Origin: Betaproteobacteria bacterium RBG_16_58_11
GTDB taxonomy: Bacteria > Pseudomonadota > Gammaproteobacteria > Burkholderiales > Thiobacteraceae
DNA: 5,663 nt
Direction: 5' to 3'
NCBI GenBank assembly: GCA_001770235.1
Contig: MEQN01000091.1
Span: 2,631-8,293 of the forward strand
A program made the position numbers and the translations under genes. Under the pieces are notes generated by a model. It was not told the origin of the DNA and made no database searches. It saw nothing but the letters and a program-made list of their open reading frames with translations. Below are positions 1-5,625 of this stretch, in pieces. The number at the start of each line of letters is the position of its first letter. The stretch's first letter is position 1.

Positions 1-91
1 GCGCTTGCCGCGCGCCGCAAGGATCCGCTCAGCGAGCGATGAGGCCGGTCTCATCAGCATCGGAATGAATTGATTTTTAGGGAGATTTATC
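1..91. other. Unassigned window edge upstream of the PhnD/rhodanese gene
   Basis: This stretch is too short to call a gene. On the plus strand two frames could be the tail of an upstream gene. One ends with LAARRKDPLSER and a TGA at 40-42. The other ends with DEAGLISIGMN and a TGA at 71-73, only 18 bases before the next start, which would suit an operon. On the minus strand an ATG at 60-58 opens a frame beginning MLMRPASSLAERILAARGKR that runs off the window edge and could be the start of a divergent gene. The sequence alone does not decide between these. I see no clear promoter here. Confidence 0.3.
79..84 (+). promoter_or_regulatory. Shine-Dalgarno site deciding a TTG start
   Basis: AGGGAG lies 7 bases before the TTG at 92-94, an ideal spacing. 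It supports the TTG as the true start. The protein from that codon opens with a standard lysine-bearing signal peptide (MFNKKF...), which a downstream start would destroy. Confidence 0.7.
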
Positions 92-1285
92 TTGTTTAAC
101 AAAAAGTTTGCCGCCGCAATATTGGGCTTGGCGATGCTTCCCGCAGCGCATGCCGCGCCGGACGCCCTGCTATTCAGCGTTGCCCTCGACTATGACTCGG
201 AGGTGAGCAACACGGCTGCGCAGGATATCCTGCAAGCGGTCGCCCGCCAGCTCAGCACCAGCTTGAAGCAACCAGTCAAGCTGGTCGTCGCCCAGAATGC
301 CGAACGTATCGGCGAAAACATCCGAACCAGCGCTTACAGCATTTTGCTGGCGCCATCGCATCTGATCGGCTCGTCGATGAAGCATGGCTATAGCCCGGTA
401 AGCAAAGCCGGCGGCACCAGCAAGGTGGTGCTGGTGGCGAGCAAGCAATCCAACATTCGCACCATGGAGCAAGCCAAGGGCAAGCGGGTAGTGCTGCCCC
501 ACCCGGAGTCGCTGGTCACCTTTGTGGTCAACGGCGAATTCAACGCCTTGGGCAGCCAGCCCAAGCAATACTTCTCCAACGTAAACCATGTTCGTCTCTA
601 CGGCGCGACGCTGTATTCACTGGAGATTGGCCATGTCGACGTGGCGGCCGTGAAAGAAAACGTGGCGAATGAATGGCTGAGCAAGGAGCCGGAGCGCGGT
701 GTCATTATCAAGACCTTGCATGAGATTCCCACAGCGGGCGTGGCCGTCAGCAATAAGATGAACGACGCCGCCAAGGAAAAAATCCGCGCCGCCTTTCTTA
801 ATCTCCCACCGGAAACCAAGACCCGCATGGCCCAGCTCGGCATGAGCAATTTTGAAACCGCGCAGAAGGAAGACTTCGAGTATGTTTCGACGCTCGGCTA
901 CTACACGCCCCGCGTGTTGCCGGGCGGCAAAATCGTGACGGCGGACGAAGTAAACAAAATGCTGGCCAGCGGCGTCATGCTCTTCGACGTGCGCCCCGAA
1001 GTGCAATATGCCGCAGGCCACATCCAACAAGCGCGCAACTTGCCCTATGCCATGAACAGCCCAAAGGAAATCAACTTCAATGACACGCTGGACAAATGGG
1101 ACATGAGCAAACTGCCCGCCGACAAGAACACGGCGCTGATATTCCAGTGCAACGGCGCCGAATGCTGGTACAGCTACAAGGCCTCGCGTGTCGCCATCAA
1201 GAACGGCTACAAAAACGTACACTGGTTCCGCGAAGGCCTGCCGTCATGGAAATCGAGAGGCTATCCCGTCAACACGGGCGCCTGA
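92..1285 (+). CDS. Exported PhnD-like solute-binding protein fused to a rhodanese domain
   Basis: This 397-residue protein has two domains. Residues 1-21 form a Sec signal peptide (KK, hydrophobic core, AHA cleavage site), so the mature protein should be periplasmic. Residues 24-265 resemble the PhnD/phosphonate-type periplasmic binding family: an early DILQAVARQLS helix, a GKRVVLPHPES segment near 130-140 and a GHVDVAAVKEN segment at 180-190. Residues 280-397 are a rhodanese (sulfurtransferase) domain with LFDVRPEVQYAAGHI at 298-311, the candidate catalytic Cys353, and the family's closing EGLPSWKSRGYPV. The active loop reads CNGAECW: it carries a second cysteine (Cys358) followed by Trp and lacks the usual CxxGxR arginine. 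No ABC permease or ATPase gene is adjacent, so transport is not implied; ligand sensing or periplasmic sulfur/thiol chemistry is possible. The next gene is convergent. Domain identities are fairly sure; ligand and reaction are unknown. Confidence 0.85.
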   Translation: MFNKKFAAAILGLAMLPAAHAAPDALLFSVALDYDSEVSNTAAQDILQAVARQLSTSLKQPVKLVVAQNAERIGENIRTSAYSILLAPSHLIGSSMKHGYSPVSKAGGTSKVVLVASKQSNIRTMEQAKGKRVVLPHPESLVTFVVNGEFNALGSQPKQYFSNVNHVRLYGATLYSLEIGHVDVAAVKENVANEWLSKEPERGVIIKTLHEIPTAGVAVSNKMNDAAKEKIRAAFLNLPPETKTRMAQLGMSNFETAQKEDFEYVSTLGYYTPRVLPGGKIVTADEVNKMLASGVMLFDVRPEVQYAAGHIQQARNLPYAMNSPKEINFNDTLDKWDMSKLPADKNTALIFQCNGAECWYSYKASRVAIKNGYKNVHWFREGLPSWKSRGYPVNTGA

Positions 1286-1313
1286 TCTAGTATTGCAAGG
1301 AGTCAGTGGACTC

Positions 1314-1358
1314 ATGTAGGTTGGGTTAGCGGCTTTACCGCGTAACCCAACAAACCTA
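1314..1358 (+). repeat. REP-like hairpin element, left copy
   Basis: The element is an imperfect palindrome. TTGGGTTA (1321-1328) pairs with TAACCCAA (1343-1350), and the inner GCGG (1329-1332) pairs with CCGC (1338-1341) around a CTTTA loop, with one bulged G. An outer TAGG/CCTA pair (1317-1320 with 1355-1358) extends it. The same sequence recurs in the opposite orientation at 1438-1486. The GTAGGTTGGGTTA...TAACCCAAC form resembles short extragenic palindromes spread through many proteobacterial genomes. That family assignment is from memory and is not tested here. Confidence 0.75.
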
Positions 1359-1437
1359 ATCATCCATCTAAACGACGGCGTTGATGTGTTTTCCTACCCG
1401 TTGGGGTTGCCTGGAGGCGCCTGCTTTTGTGAAGATT

Positions 1438-1486
1438 GGGTTTGTTGGGTTACGGCGCAAAGAACCGCGCCTAACCCAACCTACAT
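1438..1486 (-). repeat. REP-like hairpin element, right copy (inverted)
   Basis: This is the reverse-oriented partner of the element at 1314-1358. Its own stem is TTGGGTTA (1445-1452) with TAACCCAA (1472-1479), plus an inner GGCGC (1454-1458) with GCGCC (1467-1471). Against the left copy, TAACCCAACCTACAT (1472-1486) is the exact reverse complement of 1314-1328, and 1439-1452 is the exact reverse complement of 1343-1356. Only the loop regions differ. Two REP-like palindromes facing each other across about 80 bases is the layout called REPIN or BIME in other bacteria. Confidence 0.75.
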
Positions 1487-1541
1487 CGGCGGAGTATGTT
1501 TCGTAATTTATAGGTTCAGGCACCAGCCATCACCGAAGCGT

Positions 1542-1558
1542 TTGCGGTTCACCCGCAA
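1542..1558. repeat. Short hairpin near the 3' end of the cnoX-like gene
   Basis: TTGCGG (1542-1547) pairs with CCGCAA (1553-1558) around the loop TTCAC. An alternative GCGGTT/AACCGC pairing overlaps it. The hairpin lies about 30 bases beyond the stop of the minus-strand gene and might help end its transcript, but no T run follows on that strand. Confidence 0.35.
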
Positions 1559-1585
1559 CCGCTATTCCCGCATCGAGCGCCTAAC

Positions 1586-2449
1586 CTAATCCAGCGCACT
1601 CGCCAGCATGGGGCGAAAGCGCGCGGTGAGCGGATGTTCCGTGCTCAGCATATCGAATAAAGCCACCAGCCCGCGCCGTCCGATGCCGTCGCGGAAGCCG
1701 CGTCCGCGCTGGGCGATCTCCAGCAGTTGCGCCATGGCGCTTTCTAATTCATCCGACACCAGTTGCACGGCGGCAAGTTGGTAGCGCGCGTCTAAATCGT
1801 CCGGGTTGGCATTAATACGCTGCGTTAACTCTTCCAAAGGTGCAGCATCCTGGGCGGCGAGGATGAAATCGAGATGCGTGAGCAGGCGGCTGATTTCGGC
1901 GTCCTCGCGCAGGGCGATGGGTAAGGCTTTGAGCAGATCGTGTGCCGGGCGGTACTCACTCTGGCTCATCAGCAATTTGGCGAGGTCGGCGGGGATGCGC
2001 GGGTTGGCGGGGTCGGCCAGCGCGGCCTCCACCAACTGCATGCGCGCAGCCTGGAAGTCGCCGCGCCGCTGGCTTTCCAGGGCACGCACATGCACTACAT
2101 CCACATCGCGCGCAATAAAACGTTCCAGCACTTTGTGGAACACGGCATCCGCTTCGGCGCCGTGGATGGTGTGCACCACCTTGCCATGGCGAAAAAACTT
2201 CACCGTGGGCACGCTGGTGACGCCGTATTGGTGCGCGATCTGGCCCAGCTCGTCGGTATTGGCCAGCACCAGCAGGCATTTGCCGCCATATTCGGTGACG
2301 AGCTTGATCAAGCGCGGATTCAGCAGCATGCAAGGCCCGGCCTTGGGCGTCCAGAAATGCACCATGACCGGGCCTTTGTCGGAGTTGCCCAAAACCAGTT
2401 GCTTGAAATTTTCGCGGCTGGCTTCTAACACGAAGGGAGAGGACGGCAT
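1586..2449 (-). CDS. cnoX: Thioredoxin-fold/TPR co-chaperone, YbbN/CnoX family
   Basis: This 287-residue protein matches the length and architecture of E. coli YbbN/CnoX (284 residues). That protein is a chaperone-holdase that binds unfolding proteins under oxidative stress and hands them to GroEL and DnaK. Residues 1-112 are a thioredoxin fold: VMVHFWTPKAGPC at 28-40, then VLANTDELGQIAHQYGV, and the conserved cis-proline Pro81 in TSVPTVKFF. Residues 115-287 are helical and TPR-like, including DFQAARMQLVEAAL and NPDDLDARYQLA (215-226). The thioredoxin WCGPC site has become KAGPC: Ala37 replaces the nucleophilic cysteine while Cys40 remains. The protein therefore cannot be a normal dithiol oxidoreductase. 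E. coli CnoX likewise lacks the first cysteine. There is no signal peptide, so it is cytoplasmic. The gene is divergent from dusB and convergent with the PhnD/rhodanese gene. No strong ribosome-binding site precedes the ATG. Confidence 0.88.
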   Translation of the reverse strand: MPSSPFVLEASRENFKQLVLGNSDKGPVMVHFWTPKAGPCMLLNPRLIKLVTEYGGKCLLVLANTDELGQIAHQYGVTSVPTVKFFRHGKVVHTIHGAEADAVFHKVLERFIARDVDVVHVRALESQRRGDFQAARMQLVEAALADPANPRIPADLAKLLMSQSEYRPAHDLLKALPIALREDAEISRLLTHLDFILAAQDAAPLEELTQRINANPDDLDARYQLAAVQLVSDELESAMAQLLEIAQRGRGFRDGIGRRGLVALFDMLSTEHPLTARFRPMLASALD

Positions 2450-2506
2450 GCTCGGTTCAGTCGGAGAAATACAAGAGTGCTCGGGAGATGTAAGCCTACC
2501 ACTGAA

Positions 2507-2536
2507 AGAGACGGGTCGGGCGCCCCCCCAATCTCT
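2507..2536. repeat. Imperfect palindrome between divergent genes
   Basis: AGAGA (2507-2511) is mirrored by TCTCT (2532-2536), and GGGCGCCC (2518-2525) forms a perfect central palindrome, all about one centre near 2521.5. Two further G/C pairs (2514-2515 with 2528-2529) fit the same axis. It lies between the divergent cnoX-like and dusB genes, upstream of the dusB promoter. It could be a regulator site or a hairpin in the leader of the minus-strand transcript; neither is proven. Confidence 0.35.
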
Positions 2537-2571
2537 GCTTGAGGACTAACAAGAAATTTTTTCATAGTATT

Positions 2572-2599
2572 TTGCCGCGCAGCCGATTGCGTATAAAAT
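2572..2599 (+). promoter_or_regulatory. Predicted sigma70-type promoter of the dusB-fis-purH operon
   Basis: TTGCCG (2572-2577, 4 of 6 to TTGACA) is separated by 16 bases from TAAAAT (2594-2599, 5 of 6 to TATAAT). An A/T-rich tract (AAATTTTTTCATAGTATT) lies just upstream of the -35 and may act as an UP-like element. Transcription would start near 2606 and leave a leader of about 25 bases. TATAAA at 2592-2597 is an overlapping alternative -10 with a shorter spacer. Confidence 0.5.
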
Positions 2600-2630
2600 A
2601 GGCAGCCTTTTCTCCGGCATCCGTTACCAA

Positions 2631-3647
2631 GTGCAAATCGGCCCCTACACCCTGAAGAACAATCTGATCGTCGCTCCCATGGCGGGCGTGACTGATCGGC
2701 CATTCCGCCAATTGTGCAAGCAACTGGGCGCGGGCATGGCGGTGTCGGAGATGGTGGCGAGCAATTCTTTGCTGTGGGGTTCGGCCAAGACGCAGCGCCG
2801 CGCCAATCACGCGGGCGAAGTCGATCCGATTTCCGTGCAGATCGCCGGCGCCGATCCGAAGATGATGGCCGAGGCGGCCCGCTACAACGCGGACAATGGC
2901 GCGCAGATTATCGACATCAATATGGGCTGCCCGGCGAAGAAGATTTGCAATGTGATGGCCGGTTCCGCCCTGCTGCAAAACGAGCCCTTGGTCGCGCAAA
3001 TCCTGGCGAGCGTGGTGAAAGCGGTGAAAGTGCCGGTGACGCTGAAGATTCGCACCGGCTGGGACCGCGATCACAAAAACGCACTGGCTATTCTCAAGCT
3101 GGCGCAGGATGCCGGCATCCTGGCGCTGGCGATTCATGGCCGCACCCGCGCGTGCGGCTATTCGGGCGAGGCGGAATACGACACCATCGCCGCGATTAAA
3201 GCCGCCGCACACATCCCGATTATCGCCAACGGTGATATCACCACGCCGGAGAAGGCGAAATTCGTGCTGCAACACACGCAAGCCGATGCGGTGATGATCG
3301 GGCGCGCGGCGCAAGGCCGGCCGTGGATTTTCCGCGAGATCGCGCACTACCTGGCCACGGGCGAGAAACTGCCGGAGCCGGAAGTCGCCGAAATCCACCG
3401 CGTATTGGTGGACCACTTGGCCGATTTGTATGCCTTCTACGGCGAATACACCGGCGTGCGCATGGCGCGCAAGCACATCTCCTGGTACACCAAGGGGCTC
3501 ATCGGCTCGGCCAGCTTTCGCCACCGCATGAATCAACTGGAATCGACGCAGCAGCAACTTGACGCGGTGAATGTTTTTTTCGCGCAGTTGTTGGATCACG
3601 CGCCGCGTTTGACTTACGAATTACAGGCAACTGAACGCGCCGCATAA
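2631..3647 (+). CDS. dusB: tRNA-dihydrouridine synthase B
   Basis: This flavoenzyme reduces specific uridines in the tRNA D-loop to dihydrouridine using NADPH and FMN, in the cytoplasm. The 338 residues are slightly more than E. coli DusB (321). The N-terminal TIM barrel shows the FMN-binding APMAGVTDRPFRQLC at 15-29, SVQIAG at 68-73, the catalytic Cys100 in INMGCPAKK, LKIRTGW at 138-144, HGRTRACGYSG at 169-179, the FMN-phosphate region IANGDI at 198-203, and MIGRAAQGRPWIF at 222-234. The C-terminal helical tRNA-binding domain covers about 245-325 and includes RMARKHISWY. The start is GTG at 2631, chosen because MQIGPYTLKNNLIVAPMAG aligns with the family N-terminus. No clear Shine-Dalgarno site precedes it. 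It heads the operon with fis, 60 bases downstream. Confidence 0.95.
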   Translation: MQIGPYTLKNNLIVAPMAGVTDRPFRQLCKQLGAGMAVSEMVASNSLLWGSAKTQRRANHAGEVDPISVQIAGADPKMMAEAARYNADNGAQIIDINMGCPAKKICNVMAGSALLQNEPLVAQILASVVKAVKVPVTLKIRTGWDRDHKNALAILKLAQDAGILALAIHGRTRACGYSGEAEYDTIAAIKAAAHIPIIANGDITTPEKAKFVLQHTQADAVMIGRAAQGRPWIFREIAHYLATGEKLPEPEVAEIHRVLVDHLADLYAFYGEYTGVRMARKHISWYTKGLIGSASFRHRMNQLESTQQQLDAVNVFFAQLLDHAPRLTYELQATERAA

Positions 3648-3654
3648 AAACAAA

Positions 3655-3672
3655 TCCCGCCACAGAGCGGGA
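3655..3672. terminator. Hairpin between dusB and fis, terminator-like only on the minus strand
   Basis: TCCCGC (3655-3660) pairs with GCGGGA (3667-3672) around the loop CACAGA. On the plus strand no T run follows, so it should not stop dusB-fis transcription; it might be an RNA-processing or stabilising hairpin. Read on the minus strand, the stem is followed by TTTGTTTTT, the form of an intrinsic terminator, and could stop antisense transcription from entering dusB. Confidence 0.4.
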
Positions 3673-3695
3673 GCGGCGCATCACCACAGCAGAAC

Positions 3696-3700
3696 AGGGA
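3696..3700 (+). promoter_or_regulatory. Shine-Dalgarno site of fis
   Basis: AGGGA lies 7 bases before the ATG at 3708 and supports that start. A short Fis starting here is complete at its DNA-binding end. Confidence 0.6.
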
Positions 3701-3707
3701 CGGCAGG

Positions 3708-3947
3708 ATGGCACAGAAAGACAATGAGCTCTCGGCTTGCGTACGCAAAGCCGTGAACGACTATTTCAAGCATCTCGATGGGGAAAAGCCCGGCACCGTG
3801 TACGACATGGTGCTGACCTGCGTGGAGCGGCCGCTGATCGAAACCGTGCTCTACCACACCGAAGGCAACCAAACCCGCGCTTCGGAATTGCTCGGCATCA
3901 ACCGCAACACGCTGCGCAAGAAAATGCAGCAATACAAAATCAAATAA
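3708..3947 (+). CDS. fis: Fis family nucleoid-associated regulator (short form)
   Basis: Fis is a homodimeric DNA-bending protein that shapes the nucleoid and tunes rRNA, tRNA and many growth-related promoters. This 79-residue copy aligns with the core and C-terminus of E. coli Fis (98 residues). VRKAVNDYFKHLDGE (12-26) and VYDMVLTCVERPLIETVLYHT (31-51) match the dimerisation helices. GNQTRASELLGINRNTLRKKM (53-73) is the helix-turn-helix, with the hallmark GNQTRA and NTLRKK residues intact. About 20 N-terminal residues of the E. coli protein are absent; that part holds the beta-hairpin arms that activate Hin/Gin invertases. It sits between dusB and purH, 12 bases before the purH start, so co-transcription is very likely. 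The dusB-fis pairing is conserved across many proteobacteria and supports the call. Confidence 0.93.
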   Translation: MAQKDNELSACVRKAVNDYFKHLDGEKPGTVYDMVLTCVERPLIETVLYHTEGNQTRASELLGINRNTLRKKMQQYKIK

Positions 3948-3959
3948 CTCACGAACATC

Positions 3960-5528
3960 ATGGCCATCATTAAGCGCGCATTACTCAGTGTTTCCGACAA
4001 GCAGGGCATCCTCGAATTCGCCAGGGGCTTGAAGAAATTCAATGTTGAAATTCTCTCCACCGGCGGCACAGCCAAACTACTGGCCGATAACGGCATCGCG
4101 GTGACCGAGGTCGGCGACTACACCGGCTTTCCCGAGATGCTCGACGGCCGGGTGAAAACTCTGCACCCGAAAATCCATGGCGGCATCCTCGGCCGGCGCG
4201 ATGACCCCAGCCACGTGCAAGCCATGCAAGCCGCGAATATGCCGCCGATCGATATGGTGGTGGTGAATCTGTACCCGTTCGCGGCGACCATCGCGCGGCC
4301 CAATTTCACGCTCAACGACGCGATTGAAAATATCGACATCGGCGGCCCGACCATGGTGCGCGCCGCCGCGAAAAACTATGCGCATGTCGCCGTGGTCACC
4401 GACCCGGCGGATTACAAGCCGCTGCTGTCAGAAATGGATATGACCGGCGGCCTGATCGGCGGCGACACCTGTTTCAGCCTGGCGCAGAAGGCGTTCTCGC
4501 ATACCGCCGAATACGATTCCACCATCAGCAATTATCTGACGTCGATCGATTCACGTGGGCGGCACGAGGGCTTTCCAAAAAAGCTCAATCTCAATTTCAC
4601 CCAAGCGCAAGAGTTGCGCTACGGCGAGAACCCGCATCAAAGCGCGGTTTTCTACACCGCCTCGGCGGAGCGCGAAGCCTCCATCGCCACCGCGCGCCAG
4701 TTGCAAGGCAAAGAACTCTCCTACAACAACATCGCCGATGCGGACGCCGCCTTGGAATGCATCAAGCAATTCAATGAGCGCCCCGCCTGCGTCATCGTCA
4801 AGCACGCCAACCCCTGCGGCGTGGCGTATGGCGAGAACTTGCTGGAAGCGTATAACCGCGCCTACCAGACCGATCCCGAATCCGCTTTCGGCGGCATCAT
4901 CGCCTTTAATCGCGAATTGGACGCCGACACCGCGCAAGCCATTGTTGAAAAGCAATTCGTGGAAGTGATCATCGCGCCGAAAGTAAGCGCCGCGGCAGTA
5001 GAAGTGGCGGCGGCGAAAAAGAATGTGCGCTTGTTGGAGTGTGGTGCATGGCCCGCTGATCCCGCGCCGCGCCTGGATTTCAAAAAGGTCAACGGCGGTT
5101 TGCTGGTGCAGGAAGCCGACCTGGCGCTGTACGATGAACTAAAGGTGGTGACGAAGCGCACACCGACCGATGCGGAAATGTCGGATCTGCTGTTCGCCTG
5201 GCGCGTGGCCAAATTCGTGAAATCCAACGCCATCATCTACGCCAAGGACAAAATGACCATCGGCGTCGGCGCCGGCCAAATGAGCCGCATCAATTCCGCG
5301 CGCATTGCCGGCATCAAAGCCGAGCACGCCGGCCTGGTCGTCGCCGGCTCGGTGATGGCCTCGGACGCCTTCTTCCCCTTCCGCGACGGCATCGACCAAG
5401 CCGCCGCAGCGGGTGTCAAAGCCGTGATTCAACCCGGCGGCAGCCTACGCGACGAAGACGTGATCGCGGCGGCGGACGAACACGGCATGGCGATGGTGTT
5501 CACCGGCATGCGGCATTTTAGGCATTAA
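3960..5528 (+). CDS. purH: Bifunctional AICAR transformylase / IMP cyclohydrolase
   Basis: PurH performs the last two steps of de novo purine synthesis: it formylates AICAR with 10-formyl-tetrahydrofolate, then closes the ring to IMP. The 522 residues are close to E. coli PurH (529). The N-terminal cyclohydrolase (MGS-like) domain covers about 1-200: [10 protein letters not shown] at 8-17, [11 protein letters not shown] at 31-41, [15 protein letters not shown] at 63-77, NLYPF at 103-107, [17 protein letters not shown] at 123-139. The transformylase domain follows: LRYGENPHQ at 219-227, [15 protein letters not shown] at 250-264, the catalytic Lys281-His282 pair in [19 protein letters not shown] at 308-317, VKSNAI at 420-425, GVGAGQMSR at 435-443, and [11 protein letters not shown] at 468-478. 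It appears full-length and intact. The start is 12 bases after fis. The short gap lacks a clear Shine-Dalgarno site, so translation may depend on coupling to fis. Confidence 0.97.
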   Translation: MAIIKRALLSVSDKQGILEFARGLKKFNVEILSTGGTAKLLADNGIAVTEVGDYTGFPEMLDGRVKTLHPKIHGGILGRRDDPSHVQAMQAANMPPIDMVVVNLYPFAATIARPNFTLNDAIENIDIGGPTMVRAAAKNYAHVAVVTDPADYKPLLSEMDMTGGLIGGDTCFSLAQKAFSHTAEYDSTISNYLTSIDSRGRHEGFPKKLNLNFTQAQELRYGENPHQSAVFYTASAEREASIATARQLQGKELSYNNIADADAALECIKQFNERPACVIVKHANPCGVAYGENLLEAYNRAYQTDPESAFGGIIAFNRELDADTAQAIVEKQFVEVIIAPKVSAAAVEVAAAKKNVRLLECGAWPADPAPRLDFKKVNGGLLVQEADLALYDELKVVTKRTPTDAEMSDLLFAWRVAKFVKSNAIIYAKDKMTIGVGAGQMSRINSARIAGIKAEHAGLVVAGSVMASDAFFPFRDGIDQAAAAGVKAVIQPGGSLRDEDVIAAADEHGMAMVFTGMRHFRH

Positions 5529-5536
5529 AACTGGTA

Positions 5537-5608
5537 ACCACGGGGGACACGGGGATCACGGGGAAGGCAAAAAAATGTTTTCCCCGTGTCCCCCGTGCCC
5601 CCCGTGGT
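5537..5608. repeat. G/C-rich inverted repeat built of 9-base units between purH and purD
   Basis: Two 29-base arms (5537-5565 and 5580-5608) are complementary at 26 of 29 positions around a 14-base A-rich loop. The left arm is ACC-like at its outer end and then three consecutive 9-base units, CACGGGGGA, CACGGGGAT and CACGGGGAA. The right arm holds the same three-unit pattern on the other strand, with small G/A changes. In the purH-purD transcript it would form a very stable hairpin. No T run follows, so it is not a standard terminator. It may be a mobile or REP-like palindrome, or an element that tunes downstream purD expression. It is non-coding and lies directly after the purH stop. Confidence 0.8.
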
Positions 5609-5625
5609 AAATAATTTGAAAAATT

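Larger units (their letters stand above)
1286..1585. other. Convergent intergenic region with repeats, no gene
   Basis: This gap lies between the 3' ends of two convergent genes. Its main content is the pair of inverted hairpin elements listed separately, with about 80 bases of spacer between them that include the palindrome AGGCGCCT at 1415-1422. A further short hairpin sits at 1542-1558. None of the hairpins is followed by a proper run of T, so a classical intrinsic terminator is not evident, although the structures could still end transcription from both sides. A 67-codon open frame across 1386-1589 is mostly repeat sequence and is not credible as a gene. Confidence 0.7.

Noticed and set aside
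1..60. Divergent gene start on the minus strand (MLMRPASSLAERILAARGKR...)
   Set aside because: Twenty residues, without a clear ribosome-binding site and with competing open frames on the other strand, are not enough to call a gene; recorded only as a possibility under the edge region.
1314..1486. CRISPR-like repeats
   Set aside because: There are only two copies, in opposite orientation, each itself a palindrome with different loops; there is no series of regularly spaced direct repeats.
1386..1589. 67-codon plus-strand open frame between the convergent genes
   Set aside because: About a quarter of it runs through the right-hand REP-like hairpin, it has no ribosome-binding site and overlaps the end of the opposite gene; it shows no recognisable protein character.
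1806..2549. Long plus-strand open frame (247 codons) opposite the cnoX-like gene
   Set aside because: It is the antisense shadow of a gene with clear thioredoxin motifs. Its translation is rich in Ser/Arg/Ala with no domain character.
2562..3599. Long minus-strand open frame (345 codons) opposite dusB
   Set aside because: It mirrors dusB codon structure in a GC-rich gene and gives a His/Arg/Ala-rich translation with no family resemblance; dusB has all its catalytic motifs.
5542..5567. Possible G-quadruplex in the purH-purD gap
   Set aside because: Only three runs of four or more G occur on the plus strand, followed by a GG, so a standard four-run quadruplex of three or more tiers is not met. 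The long hairpin is a stronger explanation.
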